From: Candidatus Chloroploca mongolica
GTDB taxonomy: Bacteria; Chloroflexota; Chloroflexia; Chloroflexales; Chloroflexaceae
Length of the DNA stretch: 64,000 bases
Direction of reading: 5' to 3'
Assembly: GCF_004762035.2 (NCBI RefSeq)
Contig: NZ_SIJK02000032.1
Location: 1 to 64,000 of the forward strand
Below, in pieces: positions 1-8,579 of the stretch. Position numbers and translations under genes: made by a program. Under the pieces are notes generated by a model. The model saw only the letters and a program-made list of their open reading frames with translations. It made no database searches and had not been told where the DNA came from. The stretch's first letter is position 1. Every line of letters begins with the position of its first letter.

Positions 1-290
1 CCCCGGCCACGACCCCGGCCACGCCCCCGGCCACGCCCACGCCCACGACCCCGGCCACGACCCCGGCCACGACCCAGGCCACGCCCACGGCCACGACCCC
101 GGCCACGCCCACGCCCACGCCCCCGGCCACGCCCCCGCCCACGCCCATGGCCACGCCCATGGCCACGCCCACGGCCACGCCCTCAGCCACGTCCACGGCC
201 ACGCCCTCAGCCACGCCCCGGGCCCTGCCCACGGCCACGCCCACGCCCACGCTCACGGCCACGCTCACGGCCACGCCCACGCCCACGCCA
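1..290 (-). repeat. Hexanucleotide array GTGGCC/GTGGGC
   Basis: Read on the minus strand, this stretch is built of GTGGCC and GTGGGC units with some GGGGTC, ATGGGC and GACGTG variants. The unit length of 6 nt keeps the reading frame, so a gain or loss of units changes protein length by two residues rather than switching the gene off. The array continues beyond the window edge. Confidence 0.85.
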
Positions 291-589
291 AACCATGCAA
301 CCTCCAGACCGGCAAGTTGGAACATGCCCGCGATGGGAAAGGCCGCCAGTGCCCAGACCAGCGCAATCAACGCTGTGCGTAGCAGGTGCCCTATACCGCG
401 CCGAAAGGCTGGTTCGCGCCAGGAGCGGCGGGCCTGCCATAGACTAAAATCCTCGGGCAGTTCCAGGGACAGAGCTGTCACCCGGCGGCGAAAGGAGTCT
501 GGTCGCAGGTAGAGTTCCAACGGCAGCAGCAGGCCTGCGCGGATGACGGCCCAGCCGCTGCTGGGCGGGGTTGGTTGGGGCTGGTGCAT
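1..589 (-). CDS. GV-repeat membrane protein, 3' part outside window
   Basis: The frame is open from an ATG at 589 to the window edge, so the C-terminus is missing. A GGGAGG ribosome binding site lies 8 nt upstream, inside the end of the NTPase gene. The protein starts MHQPQPTPPSSGWAVIRAGL, has a soluble basic stretch of about 50 residues, then a hydrophobic segment (LLRTALIALVWALAAFPIAG), then about 100 residues of alternating Val with Gly or Ala, with occasional Asp, Glu, Arg and Met. The alternating tail comes from a GTGGCC/GTGGGC hexanucleotide array. Such GV tails next to NTPase genes are, from memory, common in Chloroflexia; their role is unknown. It is the last gene of the hsd operon seen here. 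Membrane location is inferred. Confidence 0.75.
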   Translation of the reverse strand, partial: MHQPQPTPPSSGWAVIRAGLLLPLELYLRPDSFRRRVTALSLELPEDFSLWQARRSWREPAFRRGIGHLLRTALIALVWALAAFPIAGMFQLAGLEVAWFGVGVGVAVSVAVSVGVGVAVGRARGVAEGVAVDVAEGVAVGVAMGVAMGVGGGVAGGVGVGVAGVVAVGVAWVVAGVVAGVVGVGVAGGVAGVVAG

Positions 590-590
590 G

Positions 591-1976
591 TTACGTTCCT
601 CCCAGGCCGAGCATGTCTTGCAACCAGGCCCGTGCTTGTTCAAGCGGGATGACTCCGAACACGACGAGCAGGACGACGACAACAAAGAACAATCCAAAGA
701 TCCAGGCGCTCAGGGCGTCGAGGCCGCTGCCGATCCGCTTGATCAACTGGCCGAGGTGTTTGGGGAGGCTGAGCAGCCAGGCCAGGGCATGGCGCAACCA
801 GCCCCAGACGCCGCGCCGTTGCGGGGCGACTTGCGCCGGTGCCGGGAGTGGAAGCGGAATCTGATCGCGGTAGTAGCGCAGCGCTTGCTCCAGGCCGCTG
901 CCTTCGTCGCGGGCGCGGTAGAGCGCGGTGCCGGCGATCTGCAGGTGGGCCGGATGCCCGCCGGCCCAGTCTCTGGCGGCGCGCACTTCGGCATTGGTCA
1001 GGCTGTGGCGTCCGGGTTGGAGCAACAGCGCCTCGGCGTCGCTCGGCGCGAGTTCGGGCAGGTGGTAGACCATCAACCCGTCGTAGAACGAAGAGGTCAG
1101 GCCGTCGCGTCGCTCGGTGCAGTAGCGCTCAATCCGTTCGTCCGAGGCGACCAGCATCAGCAGTCGGCGGGTCTGACGCATCTCGCGCAGGTCGTCGAAG
1201 AAGGTCGGAAAGTGAAAGGCCTGAGCCGAGGTCGGGCGCAGCAGTTTTTCAAAGTTGTCGATGGCGAGCAACGGCAACACGATCGGCTGCAGCCTGGCAT
1301 AGGCCGACAGTACCCGCCGAAGCAACTCTGCATCGGCCACGCTGCCGCTGGTGGCTTCGGCAATAAGTGCCGCAGGCGCAGGTTGGCGCTGCTGCTCGGC
1401 GGGCAGGGCCAGCAGCAGACCGGTGGCGGCTGCGGCATAGAACTGCCCGACCTGATGGATGGCATCTAGGTTCAGCACGGCCCAACAGATCGGGGTGGGG
1501 CGTAGCGGGCCGTCTTCGGCCAGCAGATAGTTGATCAGGCTGGTCTTACCCAGCGCCTTTGCGCCGACCAGATTGACCGACTGACCATCGCGCAGGGAGC
1601 GCCCGACCTGTTGCAGCAGGTGGTCGCGCCCGAAGATCGGCTCGGGCGGCACGAGCGGGCGCGAGGGGGCGAAGGGCATGCGGTGGGGTGAGGGTGGCGC
1701 ACCTGCGACCGAATTGGGCGTCGGAGGGGGTGTCGGCTCCGGCGCGACCGGCAGCGACTCAACATCGTCGGGATGTTCCTCGACCGCGATGTGCTGCGCC
1801 CGCAGGGCCGCCTTGAGTTGCGCGATCTGTGTTCGGGCCTCGCGGATACCGGCAGACACGCCGGGAGGCTCGAAGCTGCTGCTGAGCGCGGCTCGCTGCT
1901 GCAAGTAGTGCGCCAGCGTCCGGCGATAGGTGCGCAAGCGAGCCACAAGCTGATCGATCTCATCCTGGGTCAGCAT
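591..1976 (-). CDS. P-loop NTPase (STAND/AAA-like) with C-terminal membrane segment
   Basis: 461 residues starting MLTQDEIDQLVARLRTYR. The start has GGGAG upstream and lies 5 nt after the hsdS stop; a longer reading to 2177 would overlap hsdS and is rejected. There is an N-terminal helical region (1-60), a Pro-rich linker, and a nucleotide-binding core with Walker A GAKALGKTS near residue 140 and Walker B LPLLAIDNFEKL near residue 245. A hydrophobic segment (WIFGLFFVVVVLLVVFGVI) lies close to the C-terminus. The architecture suggests a signal-transducing ATPase that is membrane attached, as in some defence NTPases. It is coupled to hsdS upstream and to the GV-repeat membrane protein downstream (1 nt gap). 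Function is not established; involvement in defence is an inference from context. Confidence 0.8.
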   Translation of the reverse strand: MLTQDEIDQLVARLRTYRRTLAHYLQQRAALSSSFEPPGVSAGIREARTQIAQLKAALRAQHIAVEEHPDDVESLPVAPEPTPPPTPNSVAGAPPSPHRMPFAPSRPLVPPEPIFGRDHLLQQVGRSLRDGQSVNLVGAKALGKTSLINYLLAEDGPLRPTPICWAVLNLDAIHQVGQFYAAAATGLLLALPAEQQRQPAPAALIAEATSGSVADAELLRRVLSAYARLQPIVLPLLAIDNFEKLLRPTSAQAFHFPTFFDDLREMRQTRRLLMLVASDERIERYCTERRDGLTSSFYDGLMVYHLPELAPSDAEALLLQPGRHSLTNAEVRAARDWAGGHPAHLQIAGTALYRARDEGSGLEQALRYYRDQIPLPLPAPAQVAPQRRGVWGWLRHALAWLLSLPKHLGQLIKRIGSGLDALSAWIFGLFFVVVVLLVVFGVIPLEQARAWLQDMLGLGGT

Positions 1977-1981
1977 AGCTG

Positions 1982-3736
1982 TCACTCCCGCCGATCGGCA
2001 ACCGGCCCCGGCTCCTCGGGTGCCACCGCCGTATGCAAGAGCGCCTCGAGCAAGCGCCCCCGCGTCGCCTCCGCCGCGCCCAACCGCGCCTCCAGCGCAT
2101 CGCAGAGGGCCATGAGTTCGTCGACCTTCGCGACGATCCGGTGCTGCTCGGCGAGAGGTGGGAGGGGGAGTGGGCAACCGCGAAGCTGAGTCATATTAAT
2201 GGATGCAAGATTCGTAGTCTGCTTGGCGGCATCTTCAAAATAGGCTCGCCCATTGATGCTATTCGTATAGATCATCACCCAGCGGGGGTTGATCTCTTCT
2301 GAGGGTGGTCGAACACGGAATACATGATTCTGGTGTATGCAGTGACTAACCTCTCCGTCCCAAACAGCTGTACGACCAAGTTTATCCCAATCACCGCCTT
2401 CAGTCATCAAAATATCACCGTACTTCAATCTGAATCGGATCGCATCTCCTCTCTTGACAGTAATAGTTTTGACGACCGACAAGTCTAAGAAACCGCGCTG
2501 GACGTTAGCAACACGGAGATACGGCACTTCAATCCGATCATCTGGTGGCAGTTTCTGACCCTTTGTGACGCCGCTTACGATGACAAAAACATCATCAAAT
2601 GATGGGATTTCCCAACAATCGGGGTATTCAAATGGGACTGTATCGCGGGTTAGTGGTTGAACTGGACTTCTTTCTCTGAGACCCTCGGCTTTGAAGCAAA
2701 GAGTCTTTGCTTTTGCGAGTCGCTTCAGCAACTCCCCCGCCGGCTCATCGCTCGGATCCTGCGGCACGAGTTTGCCGCGCACCGCGAGGTCGAGGATGAC
2801 GCGGCGCAGCGCCGGAACCTGGTCGGCGCGGGCGCTGAGGGCGGCGAGGTGTTCCAGCGCGAAGGCAGCGTCGGCGCGGAAGCGCAGCGGGTCGGGGTCG
2901 GGGCGGTGCAGGCGGGCCAGGCTCGCCGCCGCCAGCCGGTCGCGGGTGGCCTCCCGCGCTGCGCGCTCGGCCTCCAGTGCGTCGCAGAGGGCCATGAGTT
3001 CGTCGACCTTCGCGACGATCCGGCGCTGCTCGGCGAGGGGTGGGAGGGGGAAGGGTGAACTGGCGAAGTATTCGCCTGATACGCGCTTCTGTCCAGCGGT
3101 GCCGGTCATCTTCGGAATACCAGTGTCGATGAATTGCGGGCTCTTCAGGTGAATGAGAATGTAGTCTGGATTGACGAACAGAGGGCGTACAATGTGTAAC
3201 TCAGTCGTACCGCTCCCGAATCCACCCATCAAGTTGCGAAATACGGTAGACTTTCCATTCTCGAAACAGGGTGTGATTTTTGCCAGGCCGACATCGCCGT
3301 CGGCAAAATGGGTATATCCGCGCTTGATGTCACCCCACAAACGAACCTCGTGTTTGTTTGCGGCACCATATTCCGCTGGAACCATAGGCATAGGTACAAA
3401 CGACGCTTCAGTATCATCAGGTGCTTCATTTCGGGGGCTGAGGATACCTATCTCTGCAATCTGGCTCCAGGCCCATTTCGTGGGCAATGGATAAGGTATA
3501 TCTTCTTCTGCGAGGCTTGGATACCCTTTTGGTTTTCGAGCCAGGCCCGCCTCCACCAAACGCGCCTTTTCCGCCGTAATCCGCTTCAGCAACTCCCCCG
3601 CCGGCTCATCGCTCGGATCCTGCGGCACGAGTTTGCCGCGCACTGCCAGGTCGAGGATGAAGCGGCGCAGGCGGGCGACGGCGTCGGGGGCGTCGGCGAT
3701 GCGCTGGTAGTGGGTCAGGAGCAGGTCGGTATTCAT
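1982..3736 (-). CDS. hsdS: Type I restriction-modification specificity subunit S
   Basis: 584 residues, starting MNTDLLLTHYQRIADAPDAV at an ATG that overlaps the hsdM stop (ATGA, 4 bp). The subunit recognises the target DNA sequence and joins HsdM and HsdR. It shows the usual two-half layout. Each half has the conserved segment LDLAVRGKLVPQDPSDEPAG (near residues 29 and 310), a variable target-recognition domain, and a closing PLPPLAEQ(R/H)RIVAKVDELM helix (near 220 and 525). The two halves share almost identical DNA in these conserved parts. Longer upstream starts in the same frame overlap hsdM and are not used. Confidence 0.93.
   Translation of the reverse strand: MNTDLLLTHYQRIADAPDAVARLRRFILDLAVRGKLVPQDPSDEPAGELLKRITAEKARLVEAGLARKPKGYPSLAEEDIPYPLPTKWAWSQIAEIGILSPRNEAPDDTEASFVPMPMVPAEYGAANKHEVRLWGDIKRGYTHFADGDVGLAKITPCFENGKSTVFRNLMGGFGSGTTELHIVRPLFVNPDYILIHLKSPQFIDTGIPKMTGTAGQKRVSGEYFASSPFPLPPLAEQRRIVAKVDELMALCDALEAERAAREATRDRLAAASLARLHRPDPDPLRFRADAAFALEHLAALSARADQVPALRRVILDLAVRGKLVPQDPSDEPAGELLKRLAKAKTLCFKAEGLRERSPVQPLTRDTVPFEYPDCWEIPSFDDVFVIVSGVTKGQKLPPDDRIEVPYLRVANVQRGFLDLSVVKTITVKRGDAIRFRLKYGDILMTEGGDWDKLGRTAVWDGEVSHCIHQNHVFRVRPPSEEINPRWVMIYTNSINGRAYFEDAAKQTTNLASINMTQLRGCPLPLPPLAEQHRIVAKVDELMALCDALEARLGAAEATRGRLLEALLHTAVAPEEPGPVADRRE
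2089..3671. repeat. Two pairs of near-identical direct repeats inside hsdS
   Basis: Pair 1 is 2721-2810 and 3582-3671 (90 bp, a few mismatches) and encodes the LDLAVRGKLVPQDPSDEPAG segment of each half. Pair 2 is 2089-2169 and 2971-3051 (about 81 bp, a few mismatches) and encodes the AEQ.RIVAKVDELMALCDA helix of each half. They flank the two target-recognition domains. Confidence 0.85.
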
Positions 3737-5190
3737 CGTAGCAACGCCTCCGCCAGGATGGCCTTGAGTTGCTCGCGCAGTTCGGCGCTGCGAGCCTCGG
3801 CAGCGTCCAGGTCGGCCAGCAGTTGCTGCGGGTCGCCGTGGTCGTCGGCAACCACGTGCGGGTTCTTGATGTCCAGGTTGTAGCCGCGGGCCTGCACCTC
3901 CTCGGCGCTCACTCGCCAGGCCTGGGGCGTCTCGACCCGCCCCTCGCGCTGCGGGCCGCCCCACCAGGCGACGCAGGGTTGCAGGTGCTCCAGGCGGATC
4001 GGCCTGGTCATCGAGTAGGCTTTCTGGCCGGACGGCACCTGGTGCTCGTAGAACCAGATTTCGCTGGTTGGCGTGCCTTTCTCGAAGAAGAGCAGGTTGG
4101 TGCCGATCGAGGCGTAGGGCCGAAAGACCGAGTTGGGCAGGCGCACAATCGTATGCAGGTTGCACTCCTGCAGCAGATGCTCTTTCAGGCGGGTCTTGAC
4201 GCCCTCACCAAAGAGCGTGCCGTCAGGTAGCACAACTGCCGCCCGCCCGCCTGGCTTGAGCAGCCGGATGATCAGCGCCAGGAACAGGTCGGCAGTCTCG
4301 CGAGTGCGGAAGTGCTGCGGGAAGTTGGCCTCGATCCCGTCTTCTTCGGTGCCGCCAAAGGGCGGATTGGTCAGCACGATCTCGACCCGATCTTTCTGCT
4401 CCCAACTGATGTAGGGCCGGGCCAGGGTGTTATTGTGACGCACAAAACTCGGGTCTTCGATCCCGTTCAGGAGCATGTTGGTCACGCAGAGCATGTGCGG
4501 CAACTGCTTCTTCTCTACCGCCCGCAAGCCTGCCTGCATGGCCCGCTCGTCCTCGGGTCGCTTGACGTAGTGGCTGCGCATGTGGCGAATGGCGCAGGTC
4601 AGGAAGCCGCCCGTACCACAGGCCGGGTCGAACAGCGTTTCGCCGGGGTGCGGGTCGAGCCGCTCGACCATGAAGCTGGTCACAGCGCGGGGGGTGTAGT
4701 ACTCACCAGCGTTCCCGGCGGCCTGCAAGTCGTTGAGCAGTTGCTCGTAGATGTCGCCGAAATGCTGGCGTTCGTGCAGGTCGTTGAAGTCGATCTGGTT
4801 GATCTTGTTCAGCACCTGGCGGATCAGGTGCCCCGATTTCATGTAGTTGTAGGCGTCCTCGAACACATCGCGTACCACCCGCCGCCGGTTGTCGGCCTGG
4901 CCTGCGAGCGGGAGTTCCTTGAGTGCCGGGAAGAGGTCGTTATTGATGAAGCCGAGCAGCGCCTCGCCGGTCAAACCCTCCGGGTCGGCGGCCCAGGCTC
5001 GCCACTGGAACGGCGCGGGGATCGCCGAGCGGTAGTCATGGATCATCAACTCCAGTTCCTGATCCTGGTCGTCAAAGATCTTGAGGAAGAACATCCAGCA
5101 CAACTGGCTGATGCGCTGCGCATCGCCATCGACTCCCGTATCCTGGCGCATGATATCCTGCACCGATTTGACAAGTGTGCGTACCTGCAT
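3733..5190 (-). CDS. hsdM: Type I restriction-modification DNA adenine methyltransferase subunit M
   Basis: 485 residues starting MQVRTLVKSVQDIMRQDTG, with AGGAGG placed 10 nt upstream inside the end of hsdR. It transfers a methyl group from S-adenosylmethionine to the N6 of adenine in the target set by HsdS. The AdoMet motif I is LFDPACGTGGFL near residue 185 and the catalytic motif IV is NPPFGG near residue 272, as expected for an N6-adenine methylase. The N-terminal helical region matches HsdM proteins. It lies 3 nt after hsdR and overlaps hsdS by 4 bp, so the three are cotranslated. Confidence 0.95.
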   Translation of the reverse strand: MQVRTLVKSVQDIMRQDTGVDGDAQRISQLCWMFFLKIFDDQDQELELMIHDYRSAIPAPFQWRAWAADPEGLTGEALLGFINNDLFPALKELPLAGQADNRRRVVRDVFEDAYNYMKSGHLIRQVLNKINQIDFNDLHERQHFGDIYEQLLNDLQAAGNAGEYYTPRAVTSFMVERLDPHPGETLFDPACGTGGFLTCAIRHMRSHYVKRPEDERAMQAGLRAVEKKQLPHMLCVTNMLLNGIEDPSFVRHNNTLARPYISWEQKDRVEIVLTNPPFGGTEEDGIEANFPQHFRTRETADLFLALIIRLLKPGGRAAVVLPDGTLFGEGVKTRLKEHLLQECNLHTIVRLPNSVFRPYASIGTNLLFFEKGTPTSEIWFYEHQVPSGQKAYSMTRPIRLEHLQPCVAWWGGPQREGRVETPQAWRVSAEEVQARGYNLDIKNPHVVADDHGDPQQLLADLDAAEARSAELREQLKAILAEALLR

Positions 5191-5193
5191 AGC

Positions 5194-7638
5194 TCAGGCG
5201 ACCTCCTGATAGAGCGCGGATTGCATCGAACGCACCGCCCGCTCGAAACCGGGGCGGTCGCCGAAGGCTTTGATCAGTTGTACTGGGGTGCCCAGATCCG
5301 AGAAGGGCGGGATCTGCAAGACCCGTGGATCGTCGAGGTTGATCATCCCCTCGTCCTGGTACTTCGCCAGCAGCGCTTCGAGCACAGCCCTGGCGCGGGC
5401 ACCATAGGTTGCAAAAACATCGCGCTTGCGCACCTGCTCGGCCCGTTCGCGGCGAGTCAGCGGGCGGGCGTCGAAGGCCAGGTGGCAGACCAGGTCGAAG
5501 GGATCGAGGTCTTTGCCAACCACCTCTTTGAGCAGATCGAGCGTCAGCCCCTCCTCGGCCAGTTCATCGACCACCGCCTGCTTGCGCTCAGCCGTCTGCC
5601 AGCGTTGCAGGAAGGCGTCGAGGCTGATGTAGCGCCGCCGCAGCGCCTTGCGGGTGAAGTCGCGCAACGACTCAGTGATCAGCTTGCCATACTCGTCGAG
5701 GTACTGCGCCCGCTCGGCAATAATCGTCGCGCTCACACCATCAACATAGATCTTGCGCTGCCCACCCTGGCGGTAGGCCCAGGTCACCCCGCCCGGATCG
5801 TCGATCACCGCCTCGTCTGCGTCCGGGTCGGGCGGAAGCTCCGCATCGTCGCTGGCATCGTCCACATCGGGCGGGCTGACCGGATCGTCCGCGCCAGGCT
5901 CGTAGATCTGCACCGGCTCGCCGTCGAACTCCGGGTCAGCGAAGTGGTTCGTCGCCCCCCGGAAGTCGATCAACGTGAAGTAGAACTTGTGCGTATCCTC
6001 GTGGACCCGCGTGCCGCGCCCAACGATCTGCTTGAACTCGGTCATCGAACCAACCTCGCGGTCGAGCACAATCAGTCGGCAAGTCTGCACATCGACCCCG
6101 GTGGAGAGCAAGCGCGAGGTCGTCACCAGCACCGGATAGCGCGACTCGGGGTCGATGAAGTTGCCCAGTTGCGCCTGGCCCTCCGCATCGCCGCCGGTAA
6201 TCCGCATCACGTAGCGCGAATTCTCGGCGATCAGATCGGCATTCTCGTTAACCAGCGCCTGGCGCATACGCGCAGCGTGCTCCTGGTCAACGCAGAAAAT
6301 GATCGTCTTCTGATAGCGGTCGTTCAGCTCCTTGAGGAACGCCGTCACCTTGGCCGCCACCAGCCTGGTGCGCTCATCGAGGACGAGGGTGCGGTCAAAA
6401 TCTTTCGTGTTGTAGATCCGATCCGCAACCTCCTCGCCATCGCGGTCGAGCTGGCCCCGCTCGGGGCGATAGCCCTCCACATCGCGGTCGATATGGATCT
6501 TGACCACCTTGTAGGGTGCCAGGAAGCCGTCGCGGATGCCCTGCTTCAGCGAGTAGGAGTAGACCGGATCGCCGAAGTAGGCGATATTCGAGACATACTT
6601 CGTCTCTTTCGGCGTGGCAGTGAGACCGATCTGGGTCGCCGAACTGAAGTATTCGAGGATCTCGCGCCAGGCCGAGTCTTCCGCTGCGCTCCCCCGATGG
6701 CACTCGTCGATCACAATCAGGTCGAAGAAGCTCGGCGAGAACTCGCGAAACAGCTTCTGGCGCTCCTCGGGGCCGGTGATCGCCTGGTACAACCCCAGAT
6801 AGACCTCGTAGGCCGTATCGATCCGCCGCTTGCGGTCGATTGCCGTGGTCAGTTCGACCGAACTGCCATCATCACGCTCAATCGTTTTGGCCTGGGTCGA
6901 GAGCTTGGCCATCGCCGGGCCGAAAGGCCGAAAGTCGTTGACCATAGTCTGGTCAACCAGCACATTCCGGTCGGCCAGGAACAGAATGCGCCGCTTGTAG
7001 CCGGCCTTCCACAGCCGCCAGATGATCTGGAAGGCGGTATAGGTCTTGCCGGTGCCGGTGGCCATCACCAGCAGGACGCGCTGCTGCCCCCGCGCAATCG
7101 CCTCAATCGCCGCATTGACCGCATTGACCTGGTAGTAACGCGGCGTCTTGCCACCCCCATCGTCGAAGTAGTCCTGCAGCACCAGCGAGTCGGTTTCGGG
7201 CGGCAAACCCTTCCAGGCCCGGTAGCGCGTCCAGAGGTCGCCGGGGCTGGGAAACGCATCGAGGCCGAGAGTTGTTTCGGGCTGGGGGAAGGTGCCGGTA
7301 CGGTCGTGCAACAGGAAGCCGTCGCCATTGGAGGTGAAGACGAAGGGGATATCCAGCGTCTCGGCATAGTCGAGTGCCTGCTGCATCCCATCGCCGAGGC
7401 TGTGGTTGTTATCTTTGGCCTCAATCAGCGCCAGCGGGATATTCGGCTTATAGGAGAGGATGTAATCGGCGCGCTTATGCTGGCCGCGGGTCACCATCTT
7501 GCCGCGCACGATAATCCGGCCCCTGGTGAAGCCAACCTCCTCGCGGATCTGGGTCAACTCGTCCCAACCGGCTCGGCGCAGCGCGGGAGTGATGAACTTG
7601 GTGCAGATATCGCGTTCGCTGAGTTCGCGCTTGTTCAT
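5194..7638 (-). CDS. hsdR: Type I restriction endonuclease subunit R (EcoEI-like)
   Basis: 814 residues from MNKRELSERDICTKF, chosen because GGAG lies 8 nt upstream; an in-frame start 24 bp earlier (MPVVGAPP) is weaker. This is the ATP-driven translocase and nuclease of the type I complex. Seen in order: an N-terminal nuclease region with ALIEAKDNN near residue 90, Walker A MATGTGKT near residue 190, Walker B/motif II IDECHRGS near residue 310, SF2 motif VI QIVGRGTR near residue 530, and a C-terminal region resembling the EcoEI R C-terminal domain. First gene of the hsd operon. Confidence 0.93.
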   Translation of the reverse strand: MNKRELSERDICTKFITPALRRAGWDELTQIREEVGFTRGRIIVRGKMVTRGQHKRADYILSYKPNIPLALIEAKDNNHSLGDGMQQALDYAETLDIPFVFTSNGDGFLLHDRTGTFPQPETTLGLDAFPSPGDLWTRYRAWKGLPPETDSLVLQDYFDDGGGKTPRYYQVNAVNAAIEAIARGQQRVLLVMATGTGKTYTAFQIIWRLWKAGYKRRILFLADRNVLVDQTMVNDFRPFGPAMAKLSTQAKTIERDDGSSVELTTAIDRKRRIDTAYEVYLGLYQAITGPEERQKLFREFSPSFFDLIVIDECHRGSAAEDSAWREILEYFSSATQIGLTATPKETKYVSNIAYFGDPVYSYSLKQGIRDGFLAPYKVVKIHIDRDVEGYRPERGQLDRDGEEVADRIYNTKDFDRTLVLDERTRLVAAKVTAFLKELNDRYQKTIIFCVDQEHAARMRQALVNENADLIAENSRYVMRITGGDAEGQAQLGNFIDPESRYPVLVTTSRLLSTGVDVQTCRLIVLDREVGSMTEFKQIVGRGTRVHEDTHKFYFTLIDFRGATNHFADPEFDGEPVQIYEPGADDPVSPPDVDDASDDAELPPDPDADEAVIDDPGGVTWAYRQGGQRKIYVDGVSATIIAERAQYLDEYGKLITESLRDFTRKALRRRYISLDAFLQRWQTAERKQAVVDELAEEGLTLDLLKEVVGKDLDPFDLVCHLAFDARPLTRRERAEQVRKRDVFATYGARARAVLEALLAKYQDEGMINLDDPRVLQIPPFSDLGTPVQLIKAFGDRPGFERAVRSMQSALYQEVA

Positions 7639-7866
7639 AGGCGGTGCTCCAACGACAGGCATGAGTCATCACGACGTACGACCACAGAACAACCAGGCTG
7701 CACGCATACAGACATATCTGCAACGCCCTCACATATGGGCGAGGCAGGCAGGAGCGCAGGATACCTGGGATCTACAACACCCCCCCCAGGCACACAGCGA
7801 CGATCAGGTAGGAGATCGGAGGAAGCCATGTGAACGCACAGAGAGGTGAATCACCAGAGCAGCAGC

Positions 7867-7896
7867 TTGCATGCAATGTGCAGGCGATGCTACAAT
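7867..7896 (+). promoter_or_regulatory. Possible sigma70-type promoter
   Basis: TTGCAT (7867-7872), 18 nt, then TACAAT (7891-7896). It sits about 35 nt upstream of the hairpin at 7930-7965. Only the -10 element is a good match. Confidence 0.35.
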
Positions 7897-7929
7897 GGCA
7901 ACGCACACAACAATCACTACCACAGACAG

Positions 7930-7965
7930 AACCCGCTCCAAAGCTTGGCGGCAGGAGGGCGGGTT
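7930..7965 (+). terminator. Hairpin with T-rich tail, possible short-transcript terminator
   Basis: AACCCGC (7930-7936) pairs with GCGGGTT (7959-7965); the stem can be extended inward by TCC/GGA around a bulge. It is followed by TTGTGTTT. It could end a short RNA of about 60 nt started at the promoter just upstream. Confidence 0.4.
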
Positions 7966-8131
7966 TTGTGTTTCCTGAGCTGAAGTATAACATAACACCC
8001 CAGGTATGAGCGTCAAAACCCCCTTGAAACTGATCGGCAGACGAGTCGGCAGGCTGATCGCCGGGTGCCATTGAATCGCGTCTGTCGAATGTGACGCAGC
8101 GCACAGAGGCGTGCTATACTGCCAGGCAAGA

Positions 8132-8171
8132 CAGAACCCACTCCTCGCGGCCAGGCTTAGAGTGGGTTCTG
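8132..8171. other. Perfect 12-bp hairpin
   Basis: CAGAACCCACTC (8132-8143) and GAGTGGGTTCTG (8160-8171) form a perfect 12-bp stem with a 16-nt loop. A TATACT element lies at 8115-8120 with GTGACG at 8091-8096 (18-nt spacing). There is no T tract. The left arm and its GACAGAACCC context repeat those of the hairpin at 7930. Confidence 0.45.
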
Positions 8172-8406
8172 TTGCACGCTATTCGCTTGTGCATTGCCTT
8201 CGTGATCCCACAGCGTTCGTCACGACTGATGCCCGACCAGGTTATATAGACGACCTGGAAGTCCTGCGCCAGATAGGGCCAGTCGCTGGAGCCAGCCAGC
8301 ACGCTGCTGGTGGCTGGTTGCACCTCCACATAGCCGAAAGGTGTTCACCTAGTTTCTCCGCTTCCATGTATGACTTTGCCGTTGCCCTGGAAGCGCAGGT
8401 CGATAC

Positions 8407-8435
8407 TTGCGCGTCCCCGGCGCGTATGGTATACT
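8407..8435 (+). promoter_or_regulatory. Promoter of tRNA-Val
   Basis: TTGCGC (8407-8412), a 17-nt spacer and TATACT (8430-8435). The expected start lies only a few bases before the mature tRNA 5' end at 8448. Confidence 0.55.
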
Positions 8436-8447
8436 TCGCGTCACTGC

Positions 8448-8524
8448 GGGCGATTAGCTCAGTTGGCTAGAGCGCATCCTTCACACGGATGAGGTCACTG
8501 GTTCGAGTCCAGTATCGCCCACCA
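8448..8524 (+). tRNA. tRNA-Val, anticodon CAC
   Basis: A full cloverleaf is visible. The acceptor GGGCGAT pairs with ATCGCCC, the D stem is GCTC/GAGC, the anticodon stem is CATCC/GGATG with loop TTCACAC (anticodon CAC), the T stem is ACTGG/CCAGT with loop TTCGAGT, the discriminator is A, and CCA is encoded at 8522-8524. It reads valine codon GUG. Confidence 0.97.
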
Positions 8525-8579
8525 CTCCCGGTTCTTTCCAGAAGTCCTCCTTCGTTCGTAGCAACCCTTTACGTTAGCC

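Larger units (their letters stand above)
7639..8447. other. Non-coding stretch between hsdR and tRNA-Val
   Basis: No convincing gene is seen on either strand. It should contain the leftward hsdR promoter, which I could not place. On the plus strand it holds two promoter-like signals, each followed by a hairpin that starts with GACAGAACCC, annotated separately. A smaller hairpin (CCAGGT/ACCTGG) lies at 8237-8258. Confidence 0.6.

Noticed and set aside
147-512. Plus-strand frame rich in Ala-Thr-Pro
   Set aside because: Antisense to the GV-repeat membrane protein, whose start has a good ribosome binding site and whose frame continues from non-repeat coding sequence.
543-1469. Plus-strand frame of 308 codons
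   Set aside because: Antisense to the NTPase with Walker motifs; GC-rich codon bias keeps the opposite frame open.
4312-7833. Plus-strand frame of 1173 codons
   Set aside because: Lies opposite hsdM and hsdR, which have all expected motifs. Its length is a by-product of codon bias.
8111-8470. Plus-strand 119-codon frame before tRNA-Val
   Set aside because: It runs into the tRNA gene, contains the 12-bp hairpin and has no ribosome binding site.
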